Of a DNA stretch of 64,000 nt, positions 35,605-44,991 are shown piece by piece. The position numbers and the translations under genes were made by a program. Numbering within the stretch: the first letter of the stretch is position 1; each line of letters opens with the position of its first letter. Origin of the DNA: Mesorhizobium_K marinum (GTDB taxonomy: Bacteria > Pseudomonadota > Alphaproteobacteria > Rhizobiales > Rhizobiaceae); the NCBI RefSeq assembly GCF_040813715.1, contig NZ_JBFOCH010000002.1, one strand, 5' to 3'. The notes under the pieces are model-generated. The model was given only the letters and a program-made list of their open reading frames with translations. It did not search any database and was not told the DNA's origin.

Positions 35605-37827
35605 ATGCGAAACTTCCTGGCACGCCTTCTGCATATCGGGCGTCGTCGGCGCTACCTGGCGATCTGGGCCACCGGCCTCTTGATGATCGCGCTGGTGATC
35701 GCGGGCGCCTATTCGCCCTTCAGCCCGCTCGATCGGCTCAATGTCCTGGTGTTCGACGCCTACCAGAAGCTGAAGCCGCGCGAGACGACCGAAAGCGCTG
35801 TCGCCATCGTCGACATCGACGACGAGAGCATCCGCCGGCTAGGTCAGTGGCCATGGTCGCGCGCCGTGGTCGCCTCGGTGATCGATCGGCTGACTGCCGA
35901 AGGGGCCGCCGCGATAGGGCTCGACATCGTGTTTTCCGAACCGGACAGAACCTCGCCGGCACTCGCGGTGGCGCAATTGGAAAGCCAGGGCTTCCAGGTG
36001 ACCTATCCCGGCTCGACCGACGATCTCGATCACGACAAGGCGCTTGCGTTGAGCTTTTCGAAAGCGCCGGTCGTGGCTGGCCTCGTCCTGTCGGACGGCA
36101 TCGATACGCCCGCGCCCGCGCCGAAAGCCGGGTTTGCCTTCGCCGGCGACAATCCGGCCGAATACCTGCCGTCCTTCCCTGGCGCAGTGCGCAACCTGTC
36201 GATCCTCGACGATGCGGCGCCGGGCATCGGCGTGTTCAGCTTTCCGCCGGCCGAAGACGGAATCGTACGGCGCATTCCGCTCGTTTCCCGACAGGGTGAC
36301 AACCTGTACCCGGCGCTTTCGGTGGAATCGCTGAGGATCGCCCAGGGGGCGTCCAGCGTCGTGGTCAAGAGCACCGGCGCGAGCGGGGAGTTCGACACGG
36401 GCGAGCCCGGCATGACGGCGCTGAAGGTCGGCGCGCTCGAGGTGCCGACCGCTCCCGACGGCCGCATCTGGGTCTACTATATGAGCGACCCGACGTCGCC
36501 GATCGTTCCGGCCTATCGTCTGCTTGGCGAGGCGGATCCTGAGGTCGGCGCCCAGATCGAAGGGCGCATTGTCCTCATCGGCACGTCGGCGGTCGGGCTT
36601 CGCGACCTGGTGTCGACGCCACAGAGGGCCGGTTTCCCCGGCGTCCTCGTCCATGCCGAGATCATCGACCAGATCATCAACGGCAAGTTCCTGACGCGCC
36701 CGGACTGGGCGGTAGGGTTGGAAATCGCGGTGGCGGTCGCGCTTGGCCTGATCGTGCTCGCCTTTCTGCCCTGGCTGTCGACCTTCGCCAATGTGCTGAT
36801 CGCCGCCGGCGCGATGGCGGTGAGCATTGGCGGCTGCTGGCTCGCCTTCGCAAACTACGACCTCCTTCTGTCGCCAATCCTGCCGGCGCAGGCTAGCCTG
36901 CTCGCCTTTGGCGTGGCGTCCGGCGTGCGGTTGCTGCTCAGCGAAAGCGAGAGCCGCTACATCCGCGGCGCCTTCGGGCACTATCTGTCGCCGGCGATGG
37001 TCGAGCAGCTCGTCGAAAACCCGGATTCGCTCGTGCTCGGCGGCGAAAACCGCGAACTCACCATCCTGTTCTGCGACATCCGCTCCTTCACCACCATCTC
37101 GGAATCGATGGAGCCGACCCAACTCACGGATTTCCTGAACAACTTCCTGACCCCCATGACCAACGTCCTTATGCAGCACGGCGCGACGATCGACAAATAT
37201 ATCGGCGACGCGATCATGGCGTTCTGGAATGCGCCGCTCGATATCGCGGACCATCGCCAGCGGGGTTGCGAGAGCGTCCTTGCGATGCTGGACGCGCTGA
37301 AGGTGCTGAATGCGACGCTGGAGAAGCCGGTGCGGATCGGCGTCGGCCTCAACACAGGCGTCTGCTGCGTCGGCAACCTGGGATCGCGGCAGCGCTTCGA
37401 CTATTCGGCGATCGGCGACAGCGTCAATGTCGGTTCGCGCATCGAGGGCCTGACCAAGCTCTACGGGTTGAGCAACCTCGTCGCCGACAGCACGGCAAGC
37501 CAGGTCAAGGGCCTCGCGATGCTGGAGGTGGACAAGGTGATGGTGGTCGGGCGCGACGAGGCGACGCTGGTCTATACGCTGGTCGGCGGGCGCGAGCGGG
37601 CCACGGATCCCGAGTTCGAGGACCTGAAGCGCTTGCACGACCGCTTCATCGCCGGCTATCGCGCGATGCGCTTCCAGGACGCCGCGGGCGATCTGAAGCT
37701 CTTGAAGGCGTCCGCTCCGGCAGAACTCCAGGGCCTCTATTCCGAGTATCAGGAACGGCTCGACGCCTACCTGGCCACGCCGCCATCCGCCGACTGGGAC
37801 GGTTCCCATCGGGCCGAGCACAAATAG
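35605..37827 (+). CDS. CHASE2-domain adenylate/guanylate cyclase
   Basis: A 740-residue membrane cyclase. One helix (about 18-38) leads to an extracytoplasmic CHASE2 sensor (about 45-370), then three closely spaced helices (about 370-445). A class III cyclase domain (about 480-660) has both metal aspartates visible in LFCDIRSFT and IGDAIMAFW. It makes cAMP or cGMP in response to an outside signal. The start at 35605 follows GCGAGGGG and sits just before the first helix; the longer frame upstream has no domain. The cAMP could act on the CRP-like site seen before deoC, but that link is only an idea. Confidence 0.9.
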   Translation: MRNFLARLLHIGRRRRYLAIWATGLLMIALVIAGAYSPFSPLDRLNVLVFDAYQKLKPRETTESAVAIVDIDDESIRRLGQWPWSRAVVASVIDRLTAEGAAAIGLDIVFSEPDRTSPALAVAQLESQGFQVTYPGSTDDLDHDKALALSFSKAPVVAGLVLSDGIDTPAPAPKAGFAFAGDNPAEYLPSFPGAVRNLSILDDAAPGIGVFSFPPAEDGIVRRIPLVSRQGDNLYPALSVESLRIAQGASSVVVKSTGASGEFDTGEPGMTALKVGALEVPTAPDGRIWVYYMSDPTSPIVPAYRLLGEADPEVGAQIEGRIVLIGTSAVGLRDLVSTPQRAGFPGVLVHAEIIDQIINGKFLTRPDWAVGLEIAVAVALGLIVLAFLPWLSTFANVLIAAGAMAVSIGGCWLAFANYDLLLSPILPAQASLLAFGVASGVRLLLSESESRYIRGAFGHYLSPAMVEQLVENPDSLVLGGENRELTILFCDIRSFTTISESMEPTQLTDFLNNFLTPMTNVLMQHGATIDKYIGDAIMAFWNAPLDIADHRQRGCESVLAMLDALKVLNATLEKPVRIGVGLNTGVCCVGNLGSRQRFDYSAIGDSVNVGSRIEGLTKLYGLSNLVADSTASQVKGLAMLEVDKVMVVGRDEATLVYTLVGGRERATDPEFEDLKRLHDRFIAGYRAMRFQDAAGDLKLLKASAPAELQGLYSEYQERLDAYLATPPSADWDGSHRAEHK

Positions 37828-37950
37828 CGTTGCCGGCTGGCGCCTGGCGGGAGGTGCGCGCTATAGGAGGCTGAACCGGGAGGAACAGGAAGTGCAGGGA
37901 TCGGCGCGACTAGCCGTTCAAGACGGCGCGACGCGCCGCGGCGGGCCGGC

Positions 37951-38988
37951 GTGAAGCCCCGTACGCGCCGCGGCGGAGGACGCCCCACCATCGCCGACGT
38001 CGCGCGGCTAGCCGGCGTCGGCGCGATCACCGTGTCGCGGGCGCTTCGCGAACCCGAGCGCGTCTCGGAAAGCCTGCGCAAGCAGATCCAGCAAGCCGTC
38101 GAGGAACTCGGCTACCTGCCTGACCCGAATGCGCGGGCGCTGGCCTCGGCGCGCGCCGAGGTCTTTGGCGTGCTCGTGCCGTCGCTGACCAACAACGTGT
38201 TCGCCGAGGTCGTGCGCGGCATCTATGACAGCCTGTCGGACAGCCCGTTCCGCGTGCAGCTCGCCAACACCCACTATTCGGGGCTCGAGGAAGAGCGGCT
38301 CCTGCAGCTCTTCCTCAGCCAGCGCCCGGCCGCTCTCATCGTCTCCGGCATCGACCAGACCGAGGCGGCCCGCAGGCTTCTCGACAATGCCGGCTGCCCG
38401 GTCGTGCAGATCATGGAGATCGGTCCTGATCCGGTCGACATGATGATCGGCTTCTCGCATTTCGAGGGCGGCCGCGTTGCCACAAACCACATGATCGAAG
38501 CGGGCTACCGCCGCGTCGGCTTCCTTGGCGCGCGCATGGACCCGCGCTCGCAGCGCCGCCTTGCAGGTTATCGCGCGGCGATGGAGGCTGCCGGGCTGTT
38601 CGATCCCCGACTGGTCACCACGACGCCCGTGCTGTCGAGCGTGACGCTCGGCCGCGATCTGTTTCGCGATGCTCTGGCCAAGATGCCGTCGCTCGACGGC
38701 GTCTTCTGCAACAATGACGACCTGGCGCTCGGCGTTCTCTTCGAATGCCATCGCGCCTCGATCGCCGTGCCGCAGACCATCGGGATCACCGGTTTCAACG
38801 ACCTCGACATGATGCAGGTGGCGTTCCCTTCGGTGACCAGCATCAGGACGCACCGCTACGAGATCGGCCGCCAGGCGGTGACGATGGCGCTCGCCGCGAT
38901 CGGCGGCGAGCGGCCCGAGAACCGGATCGTGGACCTCGGCTTCGACTTGAAGCGGCGGGAGAGCACGGCGCGGCCCGCCGACAGGTGA
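37951..38988 (+). CDS. LacI-family repressor, GntR (gluconate) type
   Basis: The 345-residue product has a LacI helix-turn-helix at about 12-60 (PTIADVARLAGVGAITVSRA) and a periplasmic-binding-protein-like effector domain. The sequence type (GAITVSRALREPERVS) resembles gluconate repressors, and a gluconokinase gene ends the adjacent operon. The start is GTG 37951. Two GGTAGCGCTACC palindromes lie just downstream before the transporter genes and are its likely operators. Confidence 0.88.
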   Translation: MKPRTRRGGGRPTIADVARLAGVGAITVSRALREPERVSESLRKQIQQAVEELGYLPDPNARALASARAEVFGVLVPSLTNNVFAEVVRGIYDSLSDSPFRVQLANTHYSGLEEERLLQLFLSQRPAALIVSGIDQTEAARRLLDNAGCPVVQIMEIGPDPVDMMIGFSHFEGGRVATNHMIEAGYRRVGFLGARMDPRSQRRLAGYRAAMEAAGLFDPRLVTTTPVLSSVTLGRDLFRDALAKMPSLDGVFCNNDDLALGVLFECHRASIAVPQTIGITGFNDLDMMQVAFPSVTSIRTHRYEIGRQAVTMALAAIGGERPENRIVDLGFDLKRRESTARPADR

Positions 38989-39016
38989 GGGGCAAGGAGC
39001 CGGCCACGACCAGACC

Positions 39017-39030
39017 CGGTAGCGCTACCG
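39017..39030 (+). promoter_or_regulatory. Upstream LacI-type operator
   Basis: CGGTAGCGCTACCG is a perfect 14-bp palindrome with the GCGC centre typical of LacI/GntR operators. It is centred 87 bp upstream of the main operator, about eight helical turns, a spacing that allows looping. A partial copy (CAGCGCTACCA, about 39047-39057) lies between. Confidence 0.65.
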
Positions 39031-39089
39031 CTTCTGGTTGCACCTGCAGCGCTACCAGACTCAGAACCGGTTTTCCTGACGGAAATCCC

Positions 39090-39122
39090 TTTACACGGAA
39101 TGATGGTAGCGCTACCATCATT
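39090..39122 (+). promoter_or_regulatory. Promoter and main LacI-type operator of the sugar-acid operon
   Basis: -35 TTTACA (39090-39095), 17-base spacer and -10 TACCAT (39113-39118). A perfect 24-bp palindrome (39099-39122, core TGATGGTAGCGCTACCATCA) covers the spacer and the -10, so repressor binding would exclude RNA polymerase. The transporter start codon is about 175 bases downstream. Confidence 0.75.
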
Positions 39123-39295
39123 TCGTTGGGGCGTGAGTTCACGCTGTCGGCTTGCCAAGGTCGATTTGTCGGATAAATATGTCAAAAGCCCCGCGGCGGA
39201 GGACGCGAGGCCGGGCCGGGATGGAGAAGGCCCTCAGGGCATACGGCAAGGACAGCGACACAGAGCGCTTGTCGAACAATCAATGGGAGGAATCG

Positions 39296-40420
39296 ATGAT
39301 CAAGTCCGTCGTCAGCGGCGTGCTCGCTGCTTCTGCATTCATGCTCCTTTCGTCGTCCGCCATCGCGGAGCCCGAGATCGTCAGCGGCCCGGCGGCCGAT
39401 GCCGAATGCTTCGTGCCGTGGACCGGCGACACCAAGTTCTTCAAGTATCCCGCCAAGGAAGGGCCTTACCGGATCGCGCTCGCCAACGGCTACATCGCCA
39501 ACACCTGGCGCATCCAGATGATCCAGACGGCCAAGGCCTATGCTGCGCAGCCGGACGTCGCGGCCAAGCTGAAGGAATTCAAGGTCGTCTCGACCGGCGA
39601 GGACGTGCCGGCGCAGATTTCGGCGATCAACAACTTCATCGATTCCGGGTTCGACGCGATCGTCGTCAACGCCCAGAACCCGACCGCCTTCGCGCCGGTC
39701 ATCAAGCGCGCCAAGGATGCGGGCGTGGTGCTTGTCGCCTTCGACAACATTCTCGACACCGAAGACGCGATCAACGTCAACGTCGACCAGAAGGGTCTCG
39801 GCGTTCTCTGGGCCAACTGGCTGGACAAGCATCTGCCGAACGGCGGCAAGATTCTTGAAGTGCGCGGCGTGGCCGGAACGTCGGTCGATACCGATCGCCA
39901 CGACGGCATCCACGAGACCTTCGCCGCGACCGGCAAGAAATGGGACGTGGTCGAGGTGCTCGGGAAGTGGGACGATCCGACCGCGCAAAAGGCGACGGCC
40001 GACGCCATCGCCGTGCACAAGGCCTTCGACGGCATCACCGCGCAGGGCGGCGACACCGGCGTCGTGCAGGCGATGATCGACGCCAAGCATCCCTTCGTGC
40101 CCTTCGGCGGCGAAACGGAAAACGGCTTCCGCAAGTTCTGCGCGAAGTTCGCCGGCGAAGGCCTGAAGTGCTCGTCGGCCGGCACCGGCCCGGCACAGGT
40201 CGCCGTGGCCATCAAGACTGCGATCGCCGCCCTCGAAGGGCAGGTGGTGCCGCAGTCCGTCAAGCTTCCCACGGCGATCGTCGAGGACCCCAACTTCAAG
40301 GAAGGCGAGGACTTCTATCCCGACCAGTCCGACAACTTCTTTGTCGGCAACTCCTTCCCGACCTGCGGTATCAACTTCACCGCCCAGGAAATCATGGGGC
40401 AGTCGAAAGAGAACCAGTAA
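39296..40420 (+). CDS. Sugar(-acid) ABC transporter substrate-binding protein
   Basis: A 374-residue periplasmic binding protein of the ribose class, longer than usual. The signal peptide (about 1-24) ends SSAIA. Several cysteines (C37-like in AECFVPW, C in RKFCAKF, LKCSSAG, FPTCGIN) suggest disulfides. The start at 39296 has GGGAGG upstream. It is first in the operon behind two LacI-type operators and is followed by ATPase, two permeases and gluconokinase. Gluconate or a related sugar acid is the inferred ligand. Confidence 0.85.
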   Translation: MIKSVVSGVLAASAFMLLSSSAIAEPEIVSGPAADAECFVPWTGDTKFFKYPAKEGPYRIALANGYIANTWRIQMIQTAKAYAAQPDVAAKLKEFKVVSTGEDVPAQISAINNFIDSGFDAIVVNAQNPTAFAPVIKRAKDAGVVLVAFDNILDTEDAINVNVDQKGLGVLWANWLDKHLPNGGKILEVRGVAGTSVDTDRHDGIHETFAATGKKWDVVEVLGKWDDPTAQKATADAIAVHKAFDGITAQGGDTGVVQAMIDAKHPFVPFGGETENGFRKFCAKFAGEGLKCSSAGTGPAQVAVAIKTAIAALEGQVVPQSVKLPTAIVEDPNFKEGEDFYPDQSDNFFVGNSFPTCGINFTAQEIMGQSKENQ

Positions 40421-40481
40421 CCTGGTCTGTCTGGCGTCGCGGGTTGCCGCGGCGCCAGGCCGTGGGATGATGGGGAAATCC

Positions 40482-42038
40482 ATGGATTCGGCTCCACAGG
40501 AGACGGCGCCGCTCTTCCGCATGGAGGGCGTGTCCAAGCGCTATGGCGGCGTGCATGCGCTGGAAGATGCGGAACTCGTGGTGCACGCCGGACGCATCCA
40601 CGCCATCCTCGGCGAGAACGGCGCAGGCAAGTCCACGCTCATCAAGGTGATGTCCGGCGTCGTCGCGCCGGACCAGGGGCGCATGACGCTTGACGGGCGG
40701 GAGGTCAGCTTCGCGTCCCCCGCCGAGGCCAACCAGGCCGGCATCGTCTGCATCTTCCAGGAGCTGTCGCTGATCCCCGAACTCAGCGTCGCCGACAACA
40801 TCGTCATTTCCGATCCGCCGACCCGGTTCGGCATGATCGACCGCAGGGCGCAGCGAAAGATCGCCGAGGAAGCGCTGGCGCGCGCGGGTGCGTCGGACAT
40901 CCATCCTTCAGCACTTGTCAGGGACCTGCCGCTGTCGCGGCGGCAGATGGTTGAAATCGCCAAGGCGCTGGCGCGAAAGCCGCGCATCCTGATCCTCGAC
41001 GAGGCGACGTCGGCGCTGACCGCGGCCGATGTGTCGAAGGTCTTCGAGGTTCTCAGGCGGCTGCGGTCGGAAGGCCTCGCGCTGCTCTACATCTCGCACC
41101 GCATGCATGAAATCGCGGAACTCGCGGACGACTGCACGGTGTTCCGCAACGGCCGCAAGATCGCCACCTATGCCGCGGGCACCAAGACCGACAACGAGGT
41201 GGTCGAACTGATGATCGGCCGCGAGTACCAGAACGTCTTTCCCGCCAAGCCGGCCCCGCAGGAGACCGCGAAGCCGGTGCTGGAATGCCGCGAACTCTGC
41301 TGGTCGGACCGGCTGACCGACATTTCCTTCGTGCTGCGTCCGGGTGAAGTGATCGGGCTGGGCGGGCTCGACGGGCAGGGACAGCGCGAACTGCTGCTCG
41401 CGCTGTTCGGCGTTCTGAGGGGCTGCACCGGCAGCGTGCTCATCGACGGCAGCCCGGCCAACATCAGGAGCCCGGCGCATGCGCGCGCCGCCGGTATCGG
41501 CATGGCCCTGATCCCGGAGGACCGCAAGACCGAAGGGCTCATGTTGCCGATGACCGTGCGCGAGAACCTCGCTTTCGCGGCGATGGACAAGGTATCGCGC
41601 CATGGCGTGATCGACAGGCAGGCCGAGGATCGGCTGCTCGACGAGATGGTCAAGCTGCTGGCGATCCGTACCGCCGGCATGGAGATCCCGGTCGGCGCGC
41701 TGTCGGGCGGCAACCAGCAGAAGGTGGTCATCGCAAAATGGCTGATGCGCCACCCGCGCATCATCCTGCTCAACGATCCGACACGCGGCATCGACGTCGG
41801 CACCAAGCAGGAGATTTACCAGTTGCTCAGGCGTCTGGCCGAGGAGGGCGCCGCGATCCTCTTCTATTCGACCGACTACGACGAACTGATCGGCTGCTGC
41901 GACCGCGTTCTGGTGCTCTACGACGGCGAGATCAAGCGTGAACTGGTGGGCGACGAGATTACCGAGCATGCGCTGATCGCGAGCGCGCTCAATATCGGCG
42001 TCGCCGAGGCCGCCAGGATGACAGGGGCAAACGGATGA
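40482..42038 (+). CDS. RbsA-type double ATP-binding protein of the sugar-acid transporter
   Basis: The 518-residue product has two nucleotide-binding domains. The first has Walker A GENGAGKST (about 41-49) and Walker B ILILDEATSALT. The second is of the degenerate RbsA kind, with GGLDGQGQRE in place of Walker A and signature LSGGNQQKV. It drives the ribose-class importer. The ATG at 40482 has GGGGAAA before it; ATGs at 40467 and 40470 are alternatives. It overlaps the next permease by four bases. Confidence 0.9.
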   Translation: MDSAPQETAPLFRMEGVSKRYGGVHALEDAELVVHAGRIHAILGENGAGKSTLIKVMSGVVAPDQGRMTLDGREVSFASPAEANQAGIVCIFQELSLIPELSVADNIVISDPPTRFGMIDRRAQRKIAEEALARAGASDIHPSALVRDLPLSRRQMVEIAKALARKPRILILDEATSALTAADVSKVFEVLRRLRSEGLALLYISHRMHEIAELADDCTVFRNGRKIATYAAGTKTDNEVVELMIGREYQNVFPAKPAPQETAKPVLECRELCWSDRLTDISFVLRPGEVIGLGGLDGQGQRELLLALFGVLRGCTGSVLIDGSPANIRSPAHARAAGIGMALIPEDRKTEGLMLPMTVRENLAFAAMDKVSRHGVIDRQAEDRLLDEMVKLLAIRTAGMEIPVGALSGGNQQKVVIAKWLMRHPRIILLNDPTRGIDVGTKQEIYQLLRRLAEEGAAILFYSTDYDELIGCCDRVLVLYDGEIKRELVGDEITEHALIASALNIGVAEAARMTGANG

Positions 42039-43015
42039 GCGAATGGCGCTACTGGCTGGCCGAGCAGAAGGGCACGTTGCTCGCCCTCGGCATCTTCGTC
42101 GCTATGTTCGTCCTCTACACGGCGAACCATCCCGCCGGCTTCACCGCCAACGTGGTGCAGACCGCGTCGAACAAGGGCGTGCTCCTCGCCTTCGTCGCGA
42201 TGGCGCAGACGCTGGTCGTCATCACCGCCGGCATCGACCTCTCGGTCGGCATGATCTTCATCCTCACCAACTGCCTCGCCTCATGGCTGGTCGTCGGCGG
42301 CCCGGCCGAGACAGCGCTCGGCGTCGTGGCGGTTCTGCTGGTCGGGGTCCTTTGCGGCGCGCTGAACGGGGCGATCGTCATATACGGCCGTCTGCAGCCG
42401 ATCGTGGCGACGATCGCCACCGGCGCGGTCTATTTCGGCCTGGCGCTGTTGCTGCGACCGTTCCCTGGCGGATCCGTCAATGAAACCCTTGCCGATGCGC
42501 TGACCGGACGGCTGTTTGGCGTGGTTCCGTCGAGCCTCGTGGTCCTGCTCGCGGCCGTGCTGGTCATCTGGGTGCCCTTCAGCCGGTCCGTCTACGGTCG
42601 CGCTGCCTACGCGGCCGGTTCGTCCGAAGTCGCCGCCTACATGTCGGGCGTGCCAATCAAGCGCGGCAAGTTTTTTGCCTACACGCTGGGCGGCCTGCTC
42701 GCCGCAATCGGCGGTCTGTTCCTCACCTTCTTCACCTATACCGGGGAAGCGGCCTATGCGAGCGGGAACGCCTACACGCTGTTCTCGATCGCCGCCGTCG
42801 TGCTTGGCGGGGTCTCTCTCTTCGGCGGGCGGGGCAGCGCCATTGGCGCCATCTTCGGCGCCTTTGCCTTCCGCACCATAGGCGACCTGCTTTTCGTGTT
42901 CGATTTCGATCCGCTGTGGCAGCCGCTCTTCCAGGGCGTCGTTCTGCTCGTTGCGGTCAGCCTCGGGGCCTTTGCGCTCTTCCGGGTCAAGAACAGGCTG
43001 GAGTGGTTCGGATGA
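42035..43015 (+). CDS. RbsC-type permease 1 of the sugar-acid transporter
   Basis: A 326-residue membrane protein with about nine to ten helices and the ribose-permease motif VITAGIDLSVGM near 65-76. The conserved end AAVVLGGVSLFGGRGSAIGA lies near 251-270. It overlaps the ATPase gene and the second permease gene (ATGA each), so both permeases are made together, probably as a heterodimer. Confidence 0.9.
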   Translation: MSEWRYWLAEQKGTLLALGIFVAMFVLYTANHPAGFTANVVQTASNKGVLLAFVAMAQTLVVITAGIDLSVGMIFILTNCLASWLVVGGPAETALGVVAVLLVGVLCGALNGAIVIYGRLQPIVATIATGAVYFGLALLLRPFPGGSVNETLADALTGRLFGVVPSSLVVLLAAVLVIWVPFSRSVYGRAAYAAGSSEVAAYMSGVPIKRGKFFAYTLGGLLAAIGGLFLTFFTYTGEAAYASGNAYTLFSIAAVVLGGVSLFGGRGSAIGAIFGAFAFRTIGDLLFVFDFDPLWQPLFQGVVLLVAVSLGAFALFRVKNRLEWFG

Positions 43016-44001
43016 GCGACGCCATGACGACCGGGCGCATTGCGGGCCGCTTGCCCCGATTCCTCCGCCGGGTGGACCCCGCTGTGGCGACATCCTTCGC
43101 CTGTATCATCGCGCTGCTGGTGTTCGGCAGCCTCTACTCGACGAGTTTCCTGTCGCCCGAATATCTGTTGCAGCAGCTCAAGGTGGCGTCGTTCCTGGGC
43201 GTTATCGCGACCGGAATGATGCTGGTGATCCTGCTCGGCCAGATCGACCTCTCTGTGCCATGGACGGTGGCGACCGGTGCGATGATGGCGTCCGCCGCTG
43301 CCGCGCTCGGGCCGGCGGGCGTGGTCCTGGCGATTCCGGTTGGGATACTCTGCGGAATGCTGATCGGGCTGGTCAACGGCATCGGGGTCGCCTATCTGCG
43401 CATACCCTCGATGATCATTACCCTTGCAACAAACGCAGTCGCCCAGGGCCTGATGGTGGTCTACACCGGAGGCTTCTCGCCGCAGGATTCCGCTTCGGAA
43501 GCGATGCGCTACCTGGCGACCGGCTCGCTCATTCCGGGGTTGCCGAATGCGGTGATCGTGTGGGCGCTCATCGGCGTGGCGACCGTCTTCACGCTGACCC
43601 GCACGACGTTCGGGAGATCCGTCTACGCGATCGGCAACCGCGAGCGCGCCGCCTATCTTTCGGGCGTCGACACCCGACGCGTCGTGATGACCGCATTCGC
43701 GGTCGCCGGCGGCCTGTCGGCCTTCGGCGGCGTGCTGCTTGCCGGCTATGCCTCCAAGGCCGCGCAGTCGATGGGCGACCCCTATCTGCTGCCGTCCATC
43801 GCAGCGGTCGTACTCGGCGGCACGTCGATCCTGGGCGGGCGTGGCTCGTACCTCGGAACAGTCGCCGGCGTCATCCTGATCACGCTCCTGCAGTCGATCC
43901 TCTCGGTGATGCAGATGCCGGAGGCCGGGCGGCAGATCATCTACGGCGTGGTGATCGTGGTGATGCTCCTCCTTTACGGCCGCGCGCCTGCAAGCAGGTG
44001 A
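43012..44001 (+). CDS. RbsC-type permease 2 of the sugar-acid transporter
   Basis: A 329-residue paralogous permease with motif MLVILLGQIDLSV near 70-82 and end AAVVLGGTSILGGRGSYLGT. The pairing of two different permeases with one double ATPase is less common than a single RbsC. It starts inside the stop of permease 1 and ends seven bases before gluconokinase. Confidence 0.9.
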   Translation: MSDAMTTGRIAGRLPRFLRRVDPAVATSFACIIALLVFGSLYSTSFLSPEYLLQQLKVASFLGVIATGMMLVILLGQIDLSVPWTVATGAMMASAAAALGPAGVVLAIPVGILCGMLIGLVNGIGVAYLRIPSMIITLATNAVAQGLMVVYTGGFSPQDSASEAMRYLATGSLIPGLPNAVIVWALIGVATVFTLTRTTFGRSVYAIGNRERAAYLSGVDTRRVVMTAFAVAGGLSAFGGVLLAGYASKAAQSMGDPYLLPSIAAVVLGGTSILGGRGSYLGTVAGVILITLLQSILSVMQMPEAGRQIIYGVVIVVMLLLYGRAPASR

Positions 44002-44008
44002 CGGCCGG

Positions 44009-44578
44009 ATGCAGGAGCCGATATCGAGCCGGGCACCGGAAGCACCTGCCGCCATCGTCGTCATGGGCGTCAGCGGCTCGGGCAAGACAGTCATCGGAAC
44101 CGCGCTTGCCGCGGCGCTCGGCGTTCGTTTCGTCGAGGGCGACCACTTCCATCCGCCGGAAAACATCAGCCGGATGTCGGCCGGGCTGCCGCTGCGCGAC
44201 CAGGACCGCTGGGGCTGGCTCGACGCGATCGCCGGCCGCATCGCGGATGCCCAGCGACGCGGCGAAGGACTGGTCGTCGCTTGCTCGGCGCTGAAGCGCG
44301 TCTATCGCGACAGGCTGTGCAAGACGGGGGGCAGGGTGCGCTTCGTCTTCCTGGACATCGGGCGCGATGTCGCCGCCGCCAGGGTGGCCATGCGCCGGGA
44401 CCATTTCATGCCGGCGAGCCTGACCGACAGCCAGTTCGCAGACCTGGAGCCTCCTGCGGCCGACGAAGAGGCAATCCGGCTCGACGCCTCGCAGGAAGTG
44501 TCGGACGTCGTGGCGGCGGCTCGCGCATTGCTTGCGGACCGCAGCCACATGCCGACGGCAGCCGCGCCCAAGGTCTGA
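44009..44578 (+). CDS. gntK: Gluconokinase
   Basis: A 189-residue P-loop kinase that makes 6-phosphogluconate from gluconate. Walker A GVSGSGKT is at about 20-27, followed by GDHFHPPENISRMSAGLPLRD (in pieces 44-63), the gluconate-binding signature, and CSALKRVYRDRL. It is the last gene of the ABC transporter operon. Together with the GntR-like LacI repressor it is the main reason to assign gluconate to the transporter. Confidence 0.93.
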   Translation: MQEPISSRAPEAPAAIVVMGVSGSGKTVIGTALAAALGVRFVEGDHFHPPENISRMSAGLPLRDQDRWGWLDAIAGRIADAQRRGEGLVVACSALKRVYRDRLCKTGGRVRFVFLDIGRDVAAARVAMRRDHFMPASLTDSQFADLEPPAADEEAIRLDASQEVSDVVAAARALLADRSHMPTAAAPKV

Positions 44579-44723
44579 CCTGCGTCTGATGCAACACTCG
44601 TTAACCGGCAATGCAGTTTTGCATTGCCGCCATGCAAAAGCATCCGTTCAATTCCTGTGGGTTCGTCACTATCTCGGCGCTGTAACGAGAACAGCCCAAA
44701 GACGCTGAGAAAGAGAGACTGAG

Positions 44724-44864
44724 ATGAACCTGATCCGTAACTTCCGTAACTGGCGCCGCTATCGCGAGACCGTGAACGAGCTGAGCCGCCTGTCCAACCG
44801 CGAGCTGAACGACCTCGGCATCACGCGTGCCGACATCCACGGCATCGCCCGCGGCGCTCGCTAA
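44724..44864 (+). CDS. DUF1127 small basic protein
   Basis: A 46-residue arginine-rich protein (MNLIRNFRNWRRYRETVNEL then LSNRELNDLGITRADI), the full YjiS/DUF1127 motif. Small members in Agrobacterium and Rhodobacter take part in small-RNA-linked control of phosphate and central metabolism. It is a single-gene unit with a purine-rich leader and its own terminator. Confidence 0.93.
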   Translation: MNLIRNFRNWRRYRETVNELSRLSNRELNDLGITRADIHGIARGAR

Positions 44865-44948
44865 CGACGAGATCTCGGCGGCTTCTCCTCCCGGCCGCCG
44901 ACAAGGCCGGCGTTCCTCCCCCTCCCGAACGCTGGCCGCCCTTTCAAG

Positions 44949-44981
44949 AACCCGCCGGACAATCCGGCGGGTTTTTCTTTT
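44949..44981 (+). terminator. Terminator after the DUF1127 gene
   Basis: An 11-bp perfect stem (44949-44959 with 44963-44973), 3-base loop and a run TTTTTCTTT. A strong rho-independent terminator. Confidence 0.9.
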
Positions 44982-44991
44982 CAGGCAAGCC

